Shown in pieces: positions 32,204 through 40,904 of a stretch of 64,000 nt of DNA; position 1 is the first letter of the stretch; each line of letters begins with the position of its first letter. This DNA is from Georgenia daeguensis. GTDB lineage: Bacteria; Actinomycetota; Actinomycetes; Actinomycetales; Actinomycetaceae. Below the pieces are notes generated by a model that saw only the letters and a list, made by a program, of their open reading frames with translations, ran no database searches and was not told where the DNA came from. The position numbers and the translations under genes were made by a program. The stretch is taken from the NCBI RefSeq assembly GCF_039537705.1, contig NZ_BAABBA010000018.1, positions 1 through 64,000 of the forward strand, given 5' to 3'.

Positions 32204-33637
32204 ATGTCAGTGACGACCAGCGCCCGTGGCGCGGATCCCTCGTCCACCCCCACGAACATTCGTGACCCCTACAAGCTCGACCCGGCCGATGTGCTGGACC
32301 CGCCGCGCGGATGGCGCGCGAGCTGGAAGTTCTTCGGCCCCGGGTTCGTCACCAGCGCCGCCGTCGTCGGCTCGGGCGAGCTGATCACCGCCACCGCGCT
32401 CGGCGCCGAGGTCGGCTTCCTGCTGCTCTGGCTCGTCCTCGTCTCCACCTTCGTCAAGGTGGCCGTGCAGATCGAGCTCGCCCGCTGGTCCATCTCCACC
32501 GGGAAGACCTCGATCACCGGCTACAACGACGTCCCGCCGAAGATCGCGGGCCGCAGCTGGATCTCGTACATCGGCCTGCTCATGATCATCCAGATCGTGA
32601 TCGGCCAGGGCGGCGTGCTGGGCACCGGCGCCCTGGCGCTGAGCATGGTCATGCCGGTCGGAGGGGACCCGTTCTCCTTCGCCTCCATCGCCACCTGGGT
32701 GACGGTCATCGTCGTCATGGCCATCGCGTTGCACATGACGAACCGCTACGGCGTCGTCGAGAAGATCTCCACCGTGCTCGTTGCCCTGGTGACCCTGCTC
32801 GTGATCGCGATGGTCGTGGGCATCCAGTTCACGCCGTTCGCGTGGTCCGGCACCGACATCGCCGAGGGCATGCAGTTCCAGATCCAGGCCGGGACCATGG
32901 GCATCGCTCTGGCCATGTTCGGCATGACCGGCGTGGGCGCCGGCGAGATCACGGCCTACACCTACTGGTGCGTCGAGAAGGGCTACGCCCGCTTCACCGG
33001 TCCCAACGACGGCTCGCAGGCGTGGGTGGACCGTGCCCGCGGCTGGATCTCCGTGATGAAGAAGGACGCGTTCCTCGCCTGGGTCATCTACACGATCTCC
33101 ACCGCCGCCTTCTTCGTGCTGGGTGCCGCTGTGCTGCACCCGCAGGGGCTCGTGCCCGAGGGCAGCGAGGTGCTCGAGGTTCTCTCCCGCATGTTCACCG
33201 ACGTGGCGGGCGAGTGGACCAAGGTCATCTTCCTGCTCGGCGCGGCTGCGGCACTGATCAAGACCGTCCTGGCGAACGTGCCCGGTTTCGCCCGGCAGAT
33301 CTCCAACACGCTCTCGCTGTTCGGCGCGTTCGACTGGAGCGACCTGCACGCCCGGAACAAGTGGCTGCGCGCCCTGCTCATCGCCCTTCCGATCGTCTGG
33401 GGCGTGTTCTACCTCTTCGTCCAGTCGCCCGTCGCGATGATCGTCATCGCCGGCATCGGCAACGCCCTGTTCCTCATCGCGATCGTCGTGGCCGTCTGGT
33501 ACCTGAGCCGGACCCAGACGGACGACCGCGTCAAGGACGGCTCGGTCTTCACCCTCTACCTGGTGATCTCCTCGATCGCCGTGTTCGCCGTCGGCCTGCT
33601 GTCCCTGCTCGACATGATGGGGGTCTCCGTAGCCTGA
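32204..33637 (+). CDS. Nramp-family transporter lacking canonical metal-binding motifs
   Basis: The product is 477 aa with about 11 helices and the Nramp fold signature GPGFVTSAAVVGSGEL at the first helix. In canonical manganese/iron Nramp proteins this position reads DPGN; here it is GSGE (about residues 56-60). The second motif, MPH of helix 6, is replaced by TGVGAGEI (about 242-249). Both sites that coordinate the ion are therefore changed, including loss of the Asp, Asn and Met ligands. It may move a different cation (as in Mg-transporting NRMT proteins) or a non-metal solute. A divergently oriented... rather convergent FCD regulator follows. TAGTAT at 32068 is a possible -10 box; no Mn riboswitch was seen. 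Confidence 0.8.
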   Translation: MSVTTSARGADPSSTPTNIRDPYKLDPADVLDPPRGWRASWKFFGPGFVTSAAVVGSGELITATALGAEVGFLLLWLVLVSTFVKVAVQIELARWSISTGKTSITGYNDVPPKIAGRSWISYIGLLMIIQIVIGQGGVLGTGALALSMVMPVGGDPFSFASIATWVTVIVVMAIALHMTNRYGVVEKISTVLVALVTLLVIAMVVGIQFTPFAWSGTDIAEGMQFQIQAGTMGIALAMFGMTGVGAGEITAYTYWCVEKGYARFTGPNDGSQAWVDRARGWISVMKKDAFLAWVIYTISTAAFFVLGAAVLHPQGLVPEGSEVLEVLSRMFTDVAGEWTKVIFLLGAAAALIKTVLANVPGFARQISNTLSLFGAFDWSDLHARNKWLRALLIALPIVWGVFYLFVQSPVAMIVIAGIGNALFLIAIVVAVWYLSRTQTDDRVKDGSVFTLYLVISSIAVFAVGLLSLLDMMGVSVA

Positions 33638-33649
33638 CGGGCCTCCGGG

Positions 33650-33685
33650 AAGGGGCCGGGCCGGCAGCCGCCGGCCCGGCCCCTT
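33650..33685 (+). terminator. Bidirectional terminator
   Basis: A 16-bp perfect stem (33650-33665 with 33670-33685) with an AGCC loop and T at the 3' side on both strands separates the Nramp gene from the convergent FCD regulator. Confidence 0.9.
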
Positions 33686-33692
33686 TCTGGCG

Positions 33693-34397
33693 TCAGCCCA
33701 CCGCCGGCTGGATGACCTCCTGCTCGACGACGTCCACGATGGCGGCGGCGAGGCGCTCGGCGCGCTGGACGTCGCCGTCGGCCAGCGCGTCGGCCAGGGC
33801 GACGTGGTTGTCGAGGTTCTCGTCGGCCGGGAGGGCGGGGGTCATACCCAGCTCGTTGCGGCCCCGGAGGATGGCGCTGATCGTCCCCTCCAGGGCGGCG
33901 AGCATCTCGTTGCCGCTGGCCGCGAGGAGTGCCGCGTGGAAGCGGATGTCGGCGGCGAGGAACTCCTGGGAGTCCCCCTTCCCCGCCCGCCCCAGCTCCT
34001 TCATCTCCGCGGCGGACCGGCGCAGCTCCTGGATCTGCTGCCAGGTCACGCGCTGGGCGGCGTAGCGCGCCGCGGTCGGCTCGATCCCCCGGCGCAGCTC
34101 GGTGAGCGTCCTGAGCTGGAAGGCCTTGCCGGAGCTGTCCAGACGCCAGCGGATCACCTCGGGCGCGAGCAGGTTCCACTCGGACGGCTCGGTCACGACG
34201 ATGCCCACCTTGGTGCTCGAGCGGAGCAGGCGGAGGTTCTCCAGCACGCGGACAACCTCGCGCGCGACCGAGCGCGAGATGCCGTACCGCGCCTCGAGCT
34301 CGGCGACGGTCGTGTGGTGGCCCGGCGGGAAGACACCGGTGACGATGGAGTGACCGAACTCCTCGAGCACCTTCTGGTAGAGATTCCTGCCCGACAT
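33693..34397 (-). CDS. FCD-type GntR family regulator
   Basis: The product is 234 aa from the ATG at 34397 (a GTG lies one codon earlier). The winged helix (residues about 1-70; VAELEARYGISRSVAREVVRVLENLRLL) is followed by an FCD ligand domain with the metal-ligand pattern: a Glu/Asp near EFLAADIRFHAALLAASGNEMLAALEG and HVALADALADGDVQRAER. FCD domains sense carboxylates such as sugar acids. Its convergent neighbour is the atypical Nramp transporter, which makes a regulatory link plausible but not shown. A GTTGTGC-rich element lies upstream of the start, as in FadR operators. Confidence 0.82.
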   Translation of the reverse strand: MSGRNLYQKVLEEFGHSIVTGVFPPGHHTTVAELEARYGISRSVAREVVRVLENLRLLRSSTKVGIVVTEPSEWNLLAPEVIRWRLDSSGKAFQLRTLTELRRGIEPTAARYAAQRVTWQQIQELRRSAAEMKELGRAGKGDSQEFLAADIRFHAALLAASGNEMLAALEGTISAILRGRNELGMTPALPADENLDNHVALADALADGDVQRAERLAAAIVDVVEQEVIQPAVG

Positions 34398-34535
34398 CAC
34401 GTCACCCTCGTCGCTGGCTCGAGTTCTGCGGCCGACGATAGCGCACCGCCGCGCACCTTATTGTTGTGCTTATTCCTGCTCTTTAAGGTGAGAGCGGGCT
34501 CAGCGTGCTGAGCGGGGGCCGCCAGACGGCACGAC

Positions 34536-34566
34536 CGAGGTCCCGGTCGTCACGGCCGGGACCTCG
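34536..34566 (-). terminator. Hairpin downstream of the ABC permease
   Basis: An 11-bp stem (34536-34546 with 34556-34566) with a 9-nt loop lies 37 bp beyond the stop of the permease gene. There is no T tract. Confidence 0.5.
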
Positions 34567-34602
34567 ATCTTGCGGAGCAGCCAGCTCGCTGCTGGCGCCC
34601 CG

Positions 34603-35529
34603 TCAGGCGTCGCGGCGGCGCAGGCTGACCGCGCCCGCCGCGAGGGCGGCTGCGGCCCAGGCGCCGACGACGGCCACGCCCTGCCAGGCGGTGAGCACCT
34701 CGTTGGTGCCGAACATCCCGCTGAGGCCGAGGAAGGACACTGCGGCGGGAAGCGGCAGCAGGGCGACGAGGTCCTGGACCCAATCGATCTGGACGAACTG
34801 GAGCACGCCCGGCAGCAGCAGGAGCAGGCCGAGGACGGTGGTGATCGTGCCGGCCGTGTGGCGCAGCACCGCCCCGAGGCCCAGGGCGATGAACGCAGCC
34901 GCCATGAAGAAGAACGTCATGCCGCCGAACGCCTGCCACGTGAGGGAGTCGCCCAGGGACGGCACGAGGTCGTAGTCGGCGAGGAAGGGGCGCGAGACCA
35001 GGTAGGCACCGACGATGCTGACGGCGCTGACCACGACGGTCAGCACGACGAGCGCGAGGGCCTTGGCCGCGAGGACGGGCAGGCGGCTCGGCACGGCGGC
35101 GAGGGTGGAGCGGATCATCCCGGTGGAGTACTCGCCGGTCATGAGGAGCGCGCCGAGCACCGCGATCGTGACGGTGCCGAACTGGTACCCGCCGATCACG
35201 AACTCGGCGCCGTGCAGCTGGACCCCCGCGGGCATGCCCTCGACGGTCATCACGTCGAGCGAGGAGGACATCGCGAGCGCGAGGAGGGTCATCACGGCGA
35301 CGGTGATGCCCATCGTCCACCAGGTGGAGCGCAGGGAGAGGAGCTTGATCCACTCGCCCTTCATCACGCCGAGGAAACCGAGGCGGGCGTCGCCGACGGA
35401 GTCGGCGACGGCGGACCCGTCGGGGCCGGGCCCGGTCGTCGTCGTGGAGTCGGGGCGGGCGGCGGACGGGGCGACGGCGGACGCTCCGGCCCCAGGGCCG
35501 GCGGGCGGGGTCGTGGTGGTGGTGCTCAT
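34603..35529 (-). CDS. ABC-2 type transporter permease
   Basis: The product is 308 aa. A Pro/Ala/Thr-rich cytoplasmic N terminus (about 50 residues) is followed by six membrane helices, the first near residue 75 (WWTMGITVAVMTLLALAM). The pattern GEWIKLLSLRSTWW and LMTGEYSTGMIRSTLAAVP is that of actinobacterial ABC-2 exporters often annotated as natamycin/bacitracin-type or multidrug permeases. It pairs with the ATPase encoded just upstream; the start and the ATPase stop overlap by 4 nt (ATGA). The substrate is unknown. The long disordered N terminus is unusual. Confidence 0.85.
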   Translation of the reverse strand: MSTTTTTPPAGPGAGASAVAPSAARPDSTTTTGPGPDGSAVADSVGDARLGFLGVMKGEWIKLLSLRSTWWTMGITVAVMTLLALAMSSSLDVMTVEGMPAGVQLHGAEFVIGGYQFGTVTIAVLGALLMTGEYSTGMIRSTLAAVPSRLPVLAAKALALVVLTVVVSAVSIVGAYLVSRPFLADYDLVPSLGDSLTWQAFGGMTFFFMAAAFIALGLGAVLRHTAGTITTVLGLLLLLPGVLQFVQIDWVQDLVALLPLPAAVSFLGLSGMFGTNEVLTAWQGVAVVGAWAAAALAAGAVSLRRRDA

Positions 35530-36458
35530 CGGGCGGCCTCCATGGCCTCGTGGGTGGTCTCGGAGCGGTACTCGACGGCGTCCTGGGTGAGGGTCATGTA
35601 GGCCTCCTCCAGGCTCGCCCGCTGGACCGTGAGCTCGTGCAGGACGATGCCGTGGCGGGCCGCCGTCTCGCCGATCTGCTCGGCGGCGGAGTCGTGAACG
35701 GCGAACGCGCCGTCGCCGGCCGGCTCGACGGTGGCGCCGGCGGACCGCAGGAGCGGCACGAGCTCGGCGGCCTGCGGCGAACGCACCCTGACGACGGCAC
35801 CGGTGGCGGCGTCGATGACGTCCTGGACGGCACCGGCCGTGATGATCCGCCCACGGCCGATGACGAGGAGCTGGTCGGCCGTCTGCGCCATCTCGGACAT
35901 CAGGTGGGAGGAGAGGAAGACGGTGCGGCCCTCGGCCGCGAGCTGCCGGGTGAGGTGGCGGACCCACTGCACGCCCTCGGGGTCGAGGCCGTTGACCGGC
36001 TCGTCGAGGATCAGCGTGCGCGGGTCGCCGAGCAGGGCGGAGGCGATGCCGAGCCGCTGGCCCATTCCCAGCGAGAACCCGCCGACCCGCTTGCCCGCCA
36101 CCCCGGCGAGGCCGGTCATCTCGATGACCTCGTCCACGCGCCTGGTGGGGATGCCGTGGGTGGCGGCCATGGTCCGCAGGTGCGACCGGGCGCTGCGACC
36201 GCTGTGCACGGCCTTGGCGTCCAGCAGCGCGCCGACCTCCCTCAGCGGCGAGCGGTGCTGCGCGTAGTGCTTGCCGTTGACCGTCACCGTGCCGGAGGTC
36301 GGCCGGTCGAGGCCGACGATCATGCGCATCGTGGTGGACTTCCCGGCGCCGTTGGGGCCGAGGAACCCGGTGACGGTGCCGGGCGGGATGGTGAAGCTGA
36401 TGCTGTCGACGGCGGTCTTGCTGCCGTAGCGCTTGGTGAGGTTGTGTGCCTCGATCAT
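35526..36458 (-). CDS. ABC transporter ATP-binding protein
   Basis: The product is 310 aa. Walker A is GPNGAGKST (about residues 38-46), the signature FSLGMGQRLG (about 130-139), and Walker B LILDEPVNGLDPEG (about 150-160), followed by an SSHLMSE switch. The signature has GMGQR in place of the usual SGGQR, as in many actinobacterial drug-exporter ATPases. The C-terminal domain of about 80 residues is of the type found in bacitracin/daunorubicin exporter ATPases. The ATG at 36458 has GAGGGC at 5 nt. It is cotranscribed with the permease. A 355-bp divergent region lies upstream. Confidence 0.92.
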   Translation of the reverse strand: MIEAHNLTKRYGSKTAVDSISFTIPPGTVTGFLGPNGAGKSTTMRMIVGLDRPTSGTVTVNGKHYAQHRSPLREVGALLDAKAVHSGRSARSHLRTMAATHGIPTRRVDEVIEMTGLAGVAGKRVGGFSLGMGQRLGIASALLGDPRTLILDEPVNGLDPEGVQWVRHLTRQLAAEGRTVFLSSHLMSEMAQTADQLLVIGRGRIITAGAVQDVIDAATGAVVRVRSPQAAELVPLLRSAGATVEPAGDGAFAVHDSAAEQIGETAARHGIVLHELTVQRASLEEAYMTLTQDAVEYRSETTHEAMEAAR

Positions 36459-36813
36459 GGTTGCCCTCAGGTCGGTCCGCCCCGGGCGATCGGCCGTGGG
36501 CCGCCCGCCGGGGATGTCACGACGAGTCAACCGATTCGGCCGAACCGGCGGATCCGGGACGGGCCCTGACCGGACCCTGGAACCGGCACGGCCCGACCCT
36601 GGTTCCTCTCAGGGTCGAACCTCGCCTGTGAGTTGCGCCACCGCGCCCCGCAGACGCGCGCATCCCCGGGGCCCGGACCTCACGGGATGCCGGAGGGCGA
36701 GTTTATGGCCGGATCGCGCCGAAAACTCGGGGTCGAAACCAGTGACGGGGGCTAGTAGCGTTCCGCTCAGAACCCTAAGGCTCTCCTCGCCACACCTTCG
36801 GAAGGACCTTCCC
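36459..36813. other. Divergent intergenic region (355 bp)
   Basis: It contains the promoters of the ABC operon and of the 87-aa protein. On the plus strand TAGCGT (36756-36761) with TCGAAA 17 bp upstream is a possible promoter for the gene at 36814. Nothing coding is supported. Confidence 0.4.
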
Positions 36814-37077
36814 GTGACCGTCACCGCGCTCGCCCCTGCCTGGGCCGACCCGACCCAGATCACCGACCCGGCGGACAAGGCCGCGCACATGCGCCGTTCC
36901 CCCATCGTCGTCACCCGGGTCGGCGCCGGAGAGCTCCGTACGGTCATCGTCGACGACGGCAACGGCCCGCGCCTGCACCTCGAGGCCCGCACCGAGGACG
37001 GCCTCGACGTCGAGCAGGCGGCCGCGCTGGTCGAGGCGCTCGCGGCCCAGGTCGAGGTGCTCCGCGCCGCGCGTTAG
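36814..37077 (+). CDS. Small conserved-type protein (87 aa)
   Basis: The GTG at 36814 is 7 nt from GGAAGGA. The product begins with a loop (PAWADPTQITDPADKAAHMRR), has two beta strands (IVVTRVG and LRTVIVDDG, then PRLHLEA) and ends with a helical segment (DVEQAAALVEALAAQVEVL). It is soluble, with no cofactor or catalytic motif. The combination recalls small actinobacterial proteins of unknown function found beside exporter genes. It lies alone and ends in a strong terminator, so it is probably well expressed. Confidence 0.6.
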   Translation: MTVTALAPAWADPTQITDPADKAAHMRRSPIVVTRVGAGELRTVIVDDGNGPRLHLEARTEDGLDVEQAAALVEALAAQVEVLRAAR

Positions 37078-37100
37078 GCACTGAGCACGGGCTGACATGA

Positions 37101-37140
37101 AGAACCCGACGGCGGCACGGAAGTGCCGCCGTCGGGTTCT
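37101..37140 (+). terminator. Strong terminator hairpin
   Basis: An 18-bp perfect stem (37101-37118 with 37123-37140) and a GGAA tetraloop end in TTCTTG. It serves the small gene on the plus strand and could also end the FMN reductase message from the other side. Confidence 0.9.
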
Positions 37141-37190
37141 TGTGCGGGAGCCGGGGCGCCGTCGCCGACGCCCCGGGCGTTCCGGCAGGA

Positions 37191-37778
37191 TCAGGCGTTG
37201 GCGCCGACCGGGGCGAAGTCGCCCGCGCGCACGGCCTCCATGGCCTTGGTCCAGGAGACGAGCTGGTCCAGCATGGGCTCGACCGAGGCGGTCGCCGGCT
37301 CGGTCGGGGTGAAGACTGAGAAGTTCTCGAAGTCGGTGAACAGGGACATCAGCACGGCGTTGCGCACGTGCGCGACCTGCATCTCGGAGAGGATGCCGCG
37401 CAGGTGCTCGACGGCGCGGGCGCCACCGGCGGAGCCGTAGGAGACGAAGCCCGCGGCCTTGTTGTTCACCTCGGCGGCCAGGTAGTCCAGCGCGTTCTTC
37501 AGGGCGCCGGTGATGGAGTGGTTGTACTCGGAGACGACGAAGACGAAGCCGTCGAACTCGGCCATCTTCGCGGACCAGGCCTGGCCCTCGGCGGAGGCTG
37601 CGGGGCCCCACGACGGCGGCGTGGCCTCGGCCCAGACCGGCAGGTTGAAGTCGGCGATGTCCACGATCTCGAACTCGGCGTCCTGGCGCTGGTCCGCGAT
37701 GGACTTGACCCAGTTGGCGACGTTCAGGCTCTGACGGCCGGGGCGGATGCTGCCGGTGACGATGGCGATCTTGGTCAT
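37191..37778 (-). CDS. NADPH-dependent FMN reductase family protein
   Basis: The product is 195 aa with the flavodoxin-like fold of the NAD(P)H:FMN reductase family: the phosphate-binding loop GSIRPGRQSLNV after the first strand, an FVFVVSEYNHSITGALKNALDYL block (FMN ring contact with the SEYN motif) and GSAGGARAVEHLRGIL. It likely reduces FMN, quinones or azo compounds in the cytoplasm. The ATG at 37778 is 5 nt from CAGGAGA. A CATGC-AACT-GCATG dyad lies 50 bp upstream and could be its operator. The regulator is not adjacent. Confidence 0.9.
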   Translation of the reverse strand: MTKIAIVTGSIRPGRQSLNVANWVKSIADQRQDAEFEIVDIADFNLPVWAEATPPSWGPAASAEGQAWSAKMAEFDGFVFVVSEYNHSITGALKNALDYLAAEVNNKAAGFVSYGSAGGARAVEHLRGILSEMQVAHVRNAVLMSLFTDFENFSVFTPTEPATASVEPMLDQLVSWTKAMEAVRAGDFAPVGANA

Positions 37779-37828
37779 GACTCTCCTGTGGTTCGTGGCG
37801 TTCCGATAAGGACTCGCGCCCTTCGCTC

Positions 37829-37842
37829 CATGCAACTGCATG
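37829..37842 (-). promoter_or_regulatory. Dyad upstream of the FMN reductase
   Basis: CATGC-AACT-GCATG is a perfect 5-bp dyad about 50 bp before the start codon, an operator-like position. No binding protein can be named. Confidence 0.35.
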
Positions 37843-38017
37843 AATCTTCAATCTCTTCCGTCACCGACGGTGGCGTCGGTCACAGGGCCACCGACTCTGC
37901 TGCCCGCGTGGCTGCCGCTCGGACTGACCTAGACAGATGGCCGGCAGCCGCTGGCGGCGGCCCTGCAGCGCTCGACGCCCCGGTGATCCGCGGCGAGGTT
38001 CTCCGCCGCTCGGCGCC

Positions 38018-39010
38018 CTAGCGGGCGCGGGGCTTGAGCCGCACCTGCGGCAGCTCGGGGGCGGGCAGGGGTGCGCCGTCGTACCCGGTGACGCGACCGA
38101 ACCGAGCGACCCCCTCGGGCTCGCCGGCGATCGCCGCCTGCCACTGCGCCCGGGCGGTGAGGACCTCCTCGTGGGTGCGGGTGACGAAGTTCCACCACAT
38201 CAGCACCTGCTCGCCGAACGGGACGCCGCCCATGAGCACCGCCCGCACCGGGGCCTCGCCAGCCTCCAGGAGGATCTCGCCCGGCCCCGGCGCGAGGTAG
38301 GCCAGCCACGCCTCCGGCACGGCGGTGCCGTCGACGGTGAGGTCGCCGCCGTCGAGCAGGATGCCGTGCTCGAACGCCCCGTCCACCGGCAGGCGCACGC
38401 GCGCGCCCGCGGGGATGTCGAGCTGCGCGGCGACCAGCGGCGAGTACGCCCGCGCCGGCGACGTCACGCCGCCGAGGGTGCCCATGAACACCTGCACGCG
38501 GGCGCCGTCGATATCGAACACCGGCACGTCGGCGACGTGCTCGAAGGCGCGCTCGCCCGCGCGGTCGGCGTCCGGCAGGGCGGTCCAGAGCTGGACGCCG
38601 TGGAGGCGTCCCTGCGCCGGGAACCGCCTGAGGGTGCCCTCCTCGGAGTGGCAGATCCCGTTCCCGGCGGTCATGAGGTTGAGCTGGCCGGGCTGGATGG
38701 TCTGGACCGAACCGAGCGCGTCCTGGTGGAGCACCTGCCCCTCGAAGAGCCAGGTGACCGTCTGGAGCCCCGCGTGCGGGTGCGGGGGCACGTCCATGCC
38801 GCCGGAGGCGGAGATGTCGTCGGGCCCGTAGTGGTCGGCGAAGCAGAACGCGCCGATCAGCGAGCGTTGCTTCGAGGGCAGCGTGCGCCGCACCGTCATC
38901 GCGCGCGGCCCGCCGAGGGGGACGTCGCGCGGCTCGATCAGCTCGACGGCGGAGGTGCCGGGGCCGGTGAGGCACACCTGCTCCTGCGGCCGGGTCTCGA
39001 GGTTCGTCAT
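38018..39010 (-). CDS. Pirin family protein
   Basis: The product is 330 aa, a two-cupin bicupin of pirin type. The N-terminal cupin holds the metal ligands in DVPPHPHAGLQTVTWLFEG (two His) and NGICHSEE (His and Glu). FADHYGPD and the Arg-rich RRTLPSKQRSLIGAF are family marks. Bacterial pirins act as quercetin dioxygenases or regulate central enzymes. The function here is unclear. The ATG at 39010 is preceded by TACGCT at 6 nt, with no ribosome binding site. The divergent neighbour is a sugar dehydrogenase. Confidence 0.9.
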   Translation of the reverse strand: MTNLETRPQEQVCLTGPGTSAVELIEPRDVPLGGPRAMTVRRTLPSKQRSLIGAFCFADHYGPDDISASGGMDVPPHPHAGLQTVTWLFEGQVLHQDALGSVQTIQPGQLNLMTAGNGICHSEEGTLRRFPAQGRLHGVQLWTALPDADRAGERAFEHVADVPVFDIDGARVQVFMGTLGGVTSPARAYSPLVAAQLDIPAGARVRLPVDGAFEHGILLDGGDLTVDGTAVPEAWLAYLAPGPGEILLEAGEAPVRAVLMGGVPFGEQVLMWWNFVTRTHEEVLTARAQWQAAIAGEPEGVARFGRVTGYDGAPLPAPELPQVRLKPRAR

Positions 39011-39316
39011 GACGCCAGCGTAGGTGTCCCCGGGCTGCGGGTGGCGGCCCGCCGAGGTGACGTCCACCGGACCGGCCCCGGCCCGTAGCGGGCGCGCCGG
39101 AGGCGGACGTAGGGTCGCACCGGCGACCCGCTTCCCCAGGACCATGACGTCCCGCCCCAGTACCGGTCGCCCACCCATGGCCCTGCCGCAGTCGCTGCCG
39201 GCGCCCACGGTGCCGCAGCCCGTGACGACGCCAGCCGCCCGCTCCGCCGTCGCCGAGCCCGACATCCCCCATGACCCCGGGTCGGGGGCAGCGCCCCGCC
39301 CGGGCGGAGACAGACG
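39011..39316. other. Divergent intergenic region (306 bp) between pirin and the PQQ dehydrogenase
   Basis: It contains the pirin leaderless -10 box near 39017 and GCGGAGA (ribosome binding site) before the dehydrogenase ATG at 39317. No gene is supported in it, and no clear -35/-10 pair for the dehydrogenase was identified. Confidence 0.4.
39017..39022 (-). promoter_or_regulatory. Leaderless -10 box (TACGCT) for pirin
   Basis: TACGCT is 6 nt upstream of the pirin ATG on the minus strand. The same hexamer and spacing class is used by sppA. Confidence 0.55.
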
Positions 39317-40765
39317 ATGAAGACTGCTCCGGCGGCGCTCGGCGCCGCCCTTCTGCTCATGACCTCCACCGCCGCCGCGGCGCACTCCCGCGGCGACGAC
39401 GACGGCGGCCCCCCGGCCATCGAGGACGACTTCACCCGCGAGGTGCTCACCACCGGCCTGTCCGACCCGTTCGAGGTGATCTACGGGCCCGACGACATGC
39501 TGTGGGTCACCGAGCGGACCAGCGGCGAGGTCAGCCGCGTCGACCCCGAGACCGGCGAGACGTCCCTCGCCCTGACCGTCCCCGACGTGCTGGCCACGCC
39601 GGGCGAGCAGGACGGCCTGCTCGGCATGGTGCTGCACCCCGACCTGCTCGAGAAGAACCGCGACCAGTACGTTTTCCTCTCCTACACCTACGACGGCGAG
39701 GGCACCCCGCCCGAGGACGAGACCATCGACCGCCGCCAGCGCATCGCCCGCTACACCTGGGATGCCGAGGACGAGGTCCTCGACCCCGACTCCGAGACGG
39801 TCCTCATCGACGGCCTCTACGCCAGCGACGACCACAACTCCGGCCGCATGATCCTCGCCCCGGACGGCAAGCTGCTCTACACGATCGGCGACCGCGGCAA
39901 CCTCCAGGACCTCAACGCCTGCAAGGTCAACCGGGCCCAGCGCCTGCCCACCCAGGACGAGGTCGACGACGAGAACTGGATCGCCTACCAGGGCAAGTCC
40001 CTGCGCCTGAACCAGGACGGCACCATCCCGCGGGACAACCCGCGCATCGACGGCGTGCGCAGCCACGTCTTCAGCTACGGCCACCGCAACCCCCAGGGCC
40101 TCAGCCTCGGGCCGGACGACGAGGTCTACTCCTCCGAGCAGGGCCCCAAGAGCGACGACGAGCTCAACCTCATCGTCGCCGGCGGCAACTACGGCTGGCC
40201 GTACGTGGCCGGCTACCAGGACGACCAGGCCTACGTCTTCGGCAACTGGGCCGCCTGGGAGGGCTGCACCCCCGAGCAGTACAACGCCTTCGACATACCC
40301 GGTACCGTCCCGCAGATGCAGGAGTCGGAGTTCTACTCCCCCGACTTCCAGCCGCCGCTGCGCACCTTCTTCACCGTGCCCACGGGCCATGACTTCAGCG
40401 GCGAGGCCTGCGAGCCCTCCGGGCTGTTCTTCATCTGCTACCCCACCGTCGCGCCGTCGAGCCTGGAGTTCTACGACGACGACGCCATCCCCGGCTGGGA
40501 GAACTCCTTCCTCATGCCGACCCTCAAGCACGGCACGCTGTACCGCCTGCCCGTCCTCGACGACGACGGCGTGCGCATCGACGGCCCGCTCCCGCTGTTC
40601 GAGAGCGTCAACCGCTACCGCGACACCGCCGTCTCCCCCGACGGCCGCACCATCTTCGTGGCCACCGACAGCAGCGGCCTGGCCCGCGGCACCAACGGCG
40701 ACGCCACCACCGAGCTCGAGAACCCCGGCTCCATCCTCACCTTCACCTACACCGGCACCGACTGA
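39317..40765 (+). CDS. Secreted PQQ-dependent sugar dehydrogenase (soluble GDH type)
   Basis: The product is 482 aa with a signal peptide (residues 1-22, AAAAHS). It is a six-bladed beta propeller like soluble PQQ glucose dehydrogenase / aldose sugar dehydrogenase: DPFEVIYGPDDMLWVTER, the catalytic-base His in DDHNSGRMILAPDGKL, YTIGDRGN, GHRNPQGLSL and a Trp-rich GGNYGWPYVAGY. Acidic residues throughout are normal for Ca-binding. It oxidises aldoses to lactones outside the membrane, but the cofactor PQQ must come from elsewhere: no pqq genes lie within the window. Monocistronic with a following terminator. Confidence 0.88.
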   Translation: MKTAPAALGAALLLMTSTAAAAHSRGDDDGGPPAIEDDFTREVLTTGLSDPFEVIYGPDDMLWVTERTSGEVSRVDPETGETSLALTVPDVLATPGEQDGLLGMVLHPDLLEKNRDQYVFLSYTYDGEGTPPEDETIDRRQRIARYTWDAEDEVLDPDSETVLIDGLYASDDHNSGRMILAPDGKLLYTIGDRGNLQDLNACKVNRAQRLPTQDEVDDENWIAYQGKSLRLNQDGTIPRDNPRIDGVRSHVFSYGHRNPQGLSLGPDDEVYSSEQGPKSDDELNLIVAGGNYGWPYVAGYQDDQAYVFGNWAAWEGCTPEQYNAFDIPGTVPQMQESEFYSPDFQPPLRTFFTVPTGHDFSGEACEPSGLFFICYPTVAPSSLEFYDDDAIPGWENSFLMPTLKHGTLYRLPVLDDDGVRIDGPLPLFESVNRYRDTAVSPDGRTIFVATDSSGLARGTNGDATTELENPGSILTFTYTGTD

Positions 40766-40811
40766 GCGGCCCGGGGAACAGCGACGGCGGACGCCCCGGC
40801 GCGCACAGAAG

Positions 40812-40845
40812 CGGCAGGCCGCGCCCGGACGGGGGCGGCCTGCCG
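40812..40845 (+). terminator. Terminator of the PQQ dehydrogenase gene
   Basis: An 11-bp stem (40812-40822 with 40835-40845) enclosing a smaller CCCG/GGGG pairing lies 46 nt after the stop codon and can also end the convergent dehydrogenase gene at 40905. Confidence 0.65.
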
Positions 40846-40904
40846 TGCTCGATGCATCGCGCGGAGGCACGAAGCGCTGGGGCGCCGATCTCCGCGTCGC
40901 GGGG

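Noticed and set aside
39128..39320. Small plus-strand frame upstream of the PQQ dehydrogenase
   Set aside because: No ribosome binding site, and the peptide is Pro/Ala-rich spacer with no conserved features.
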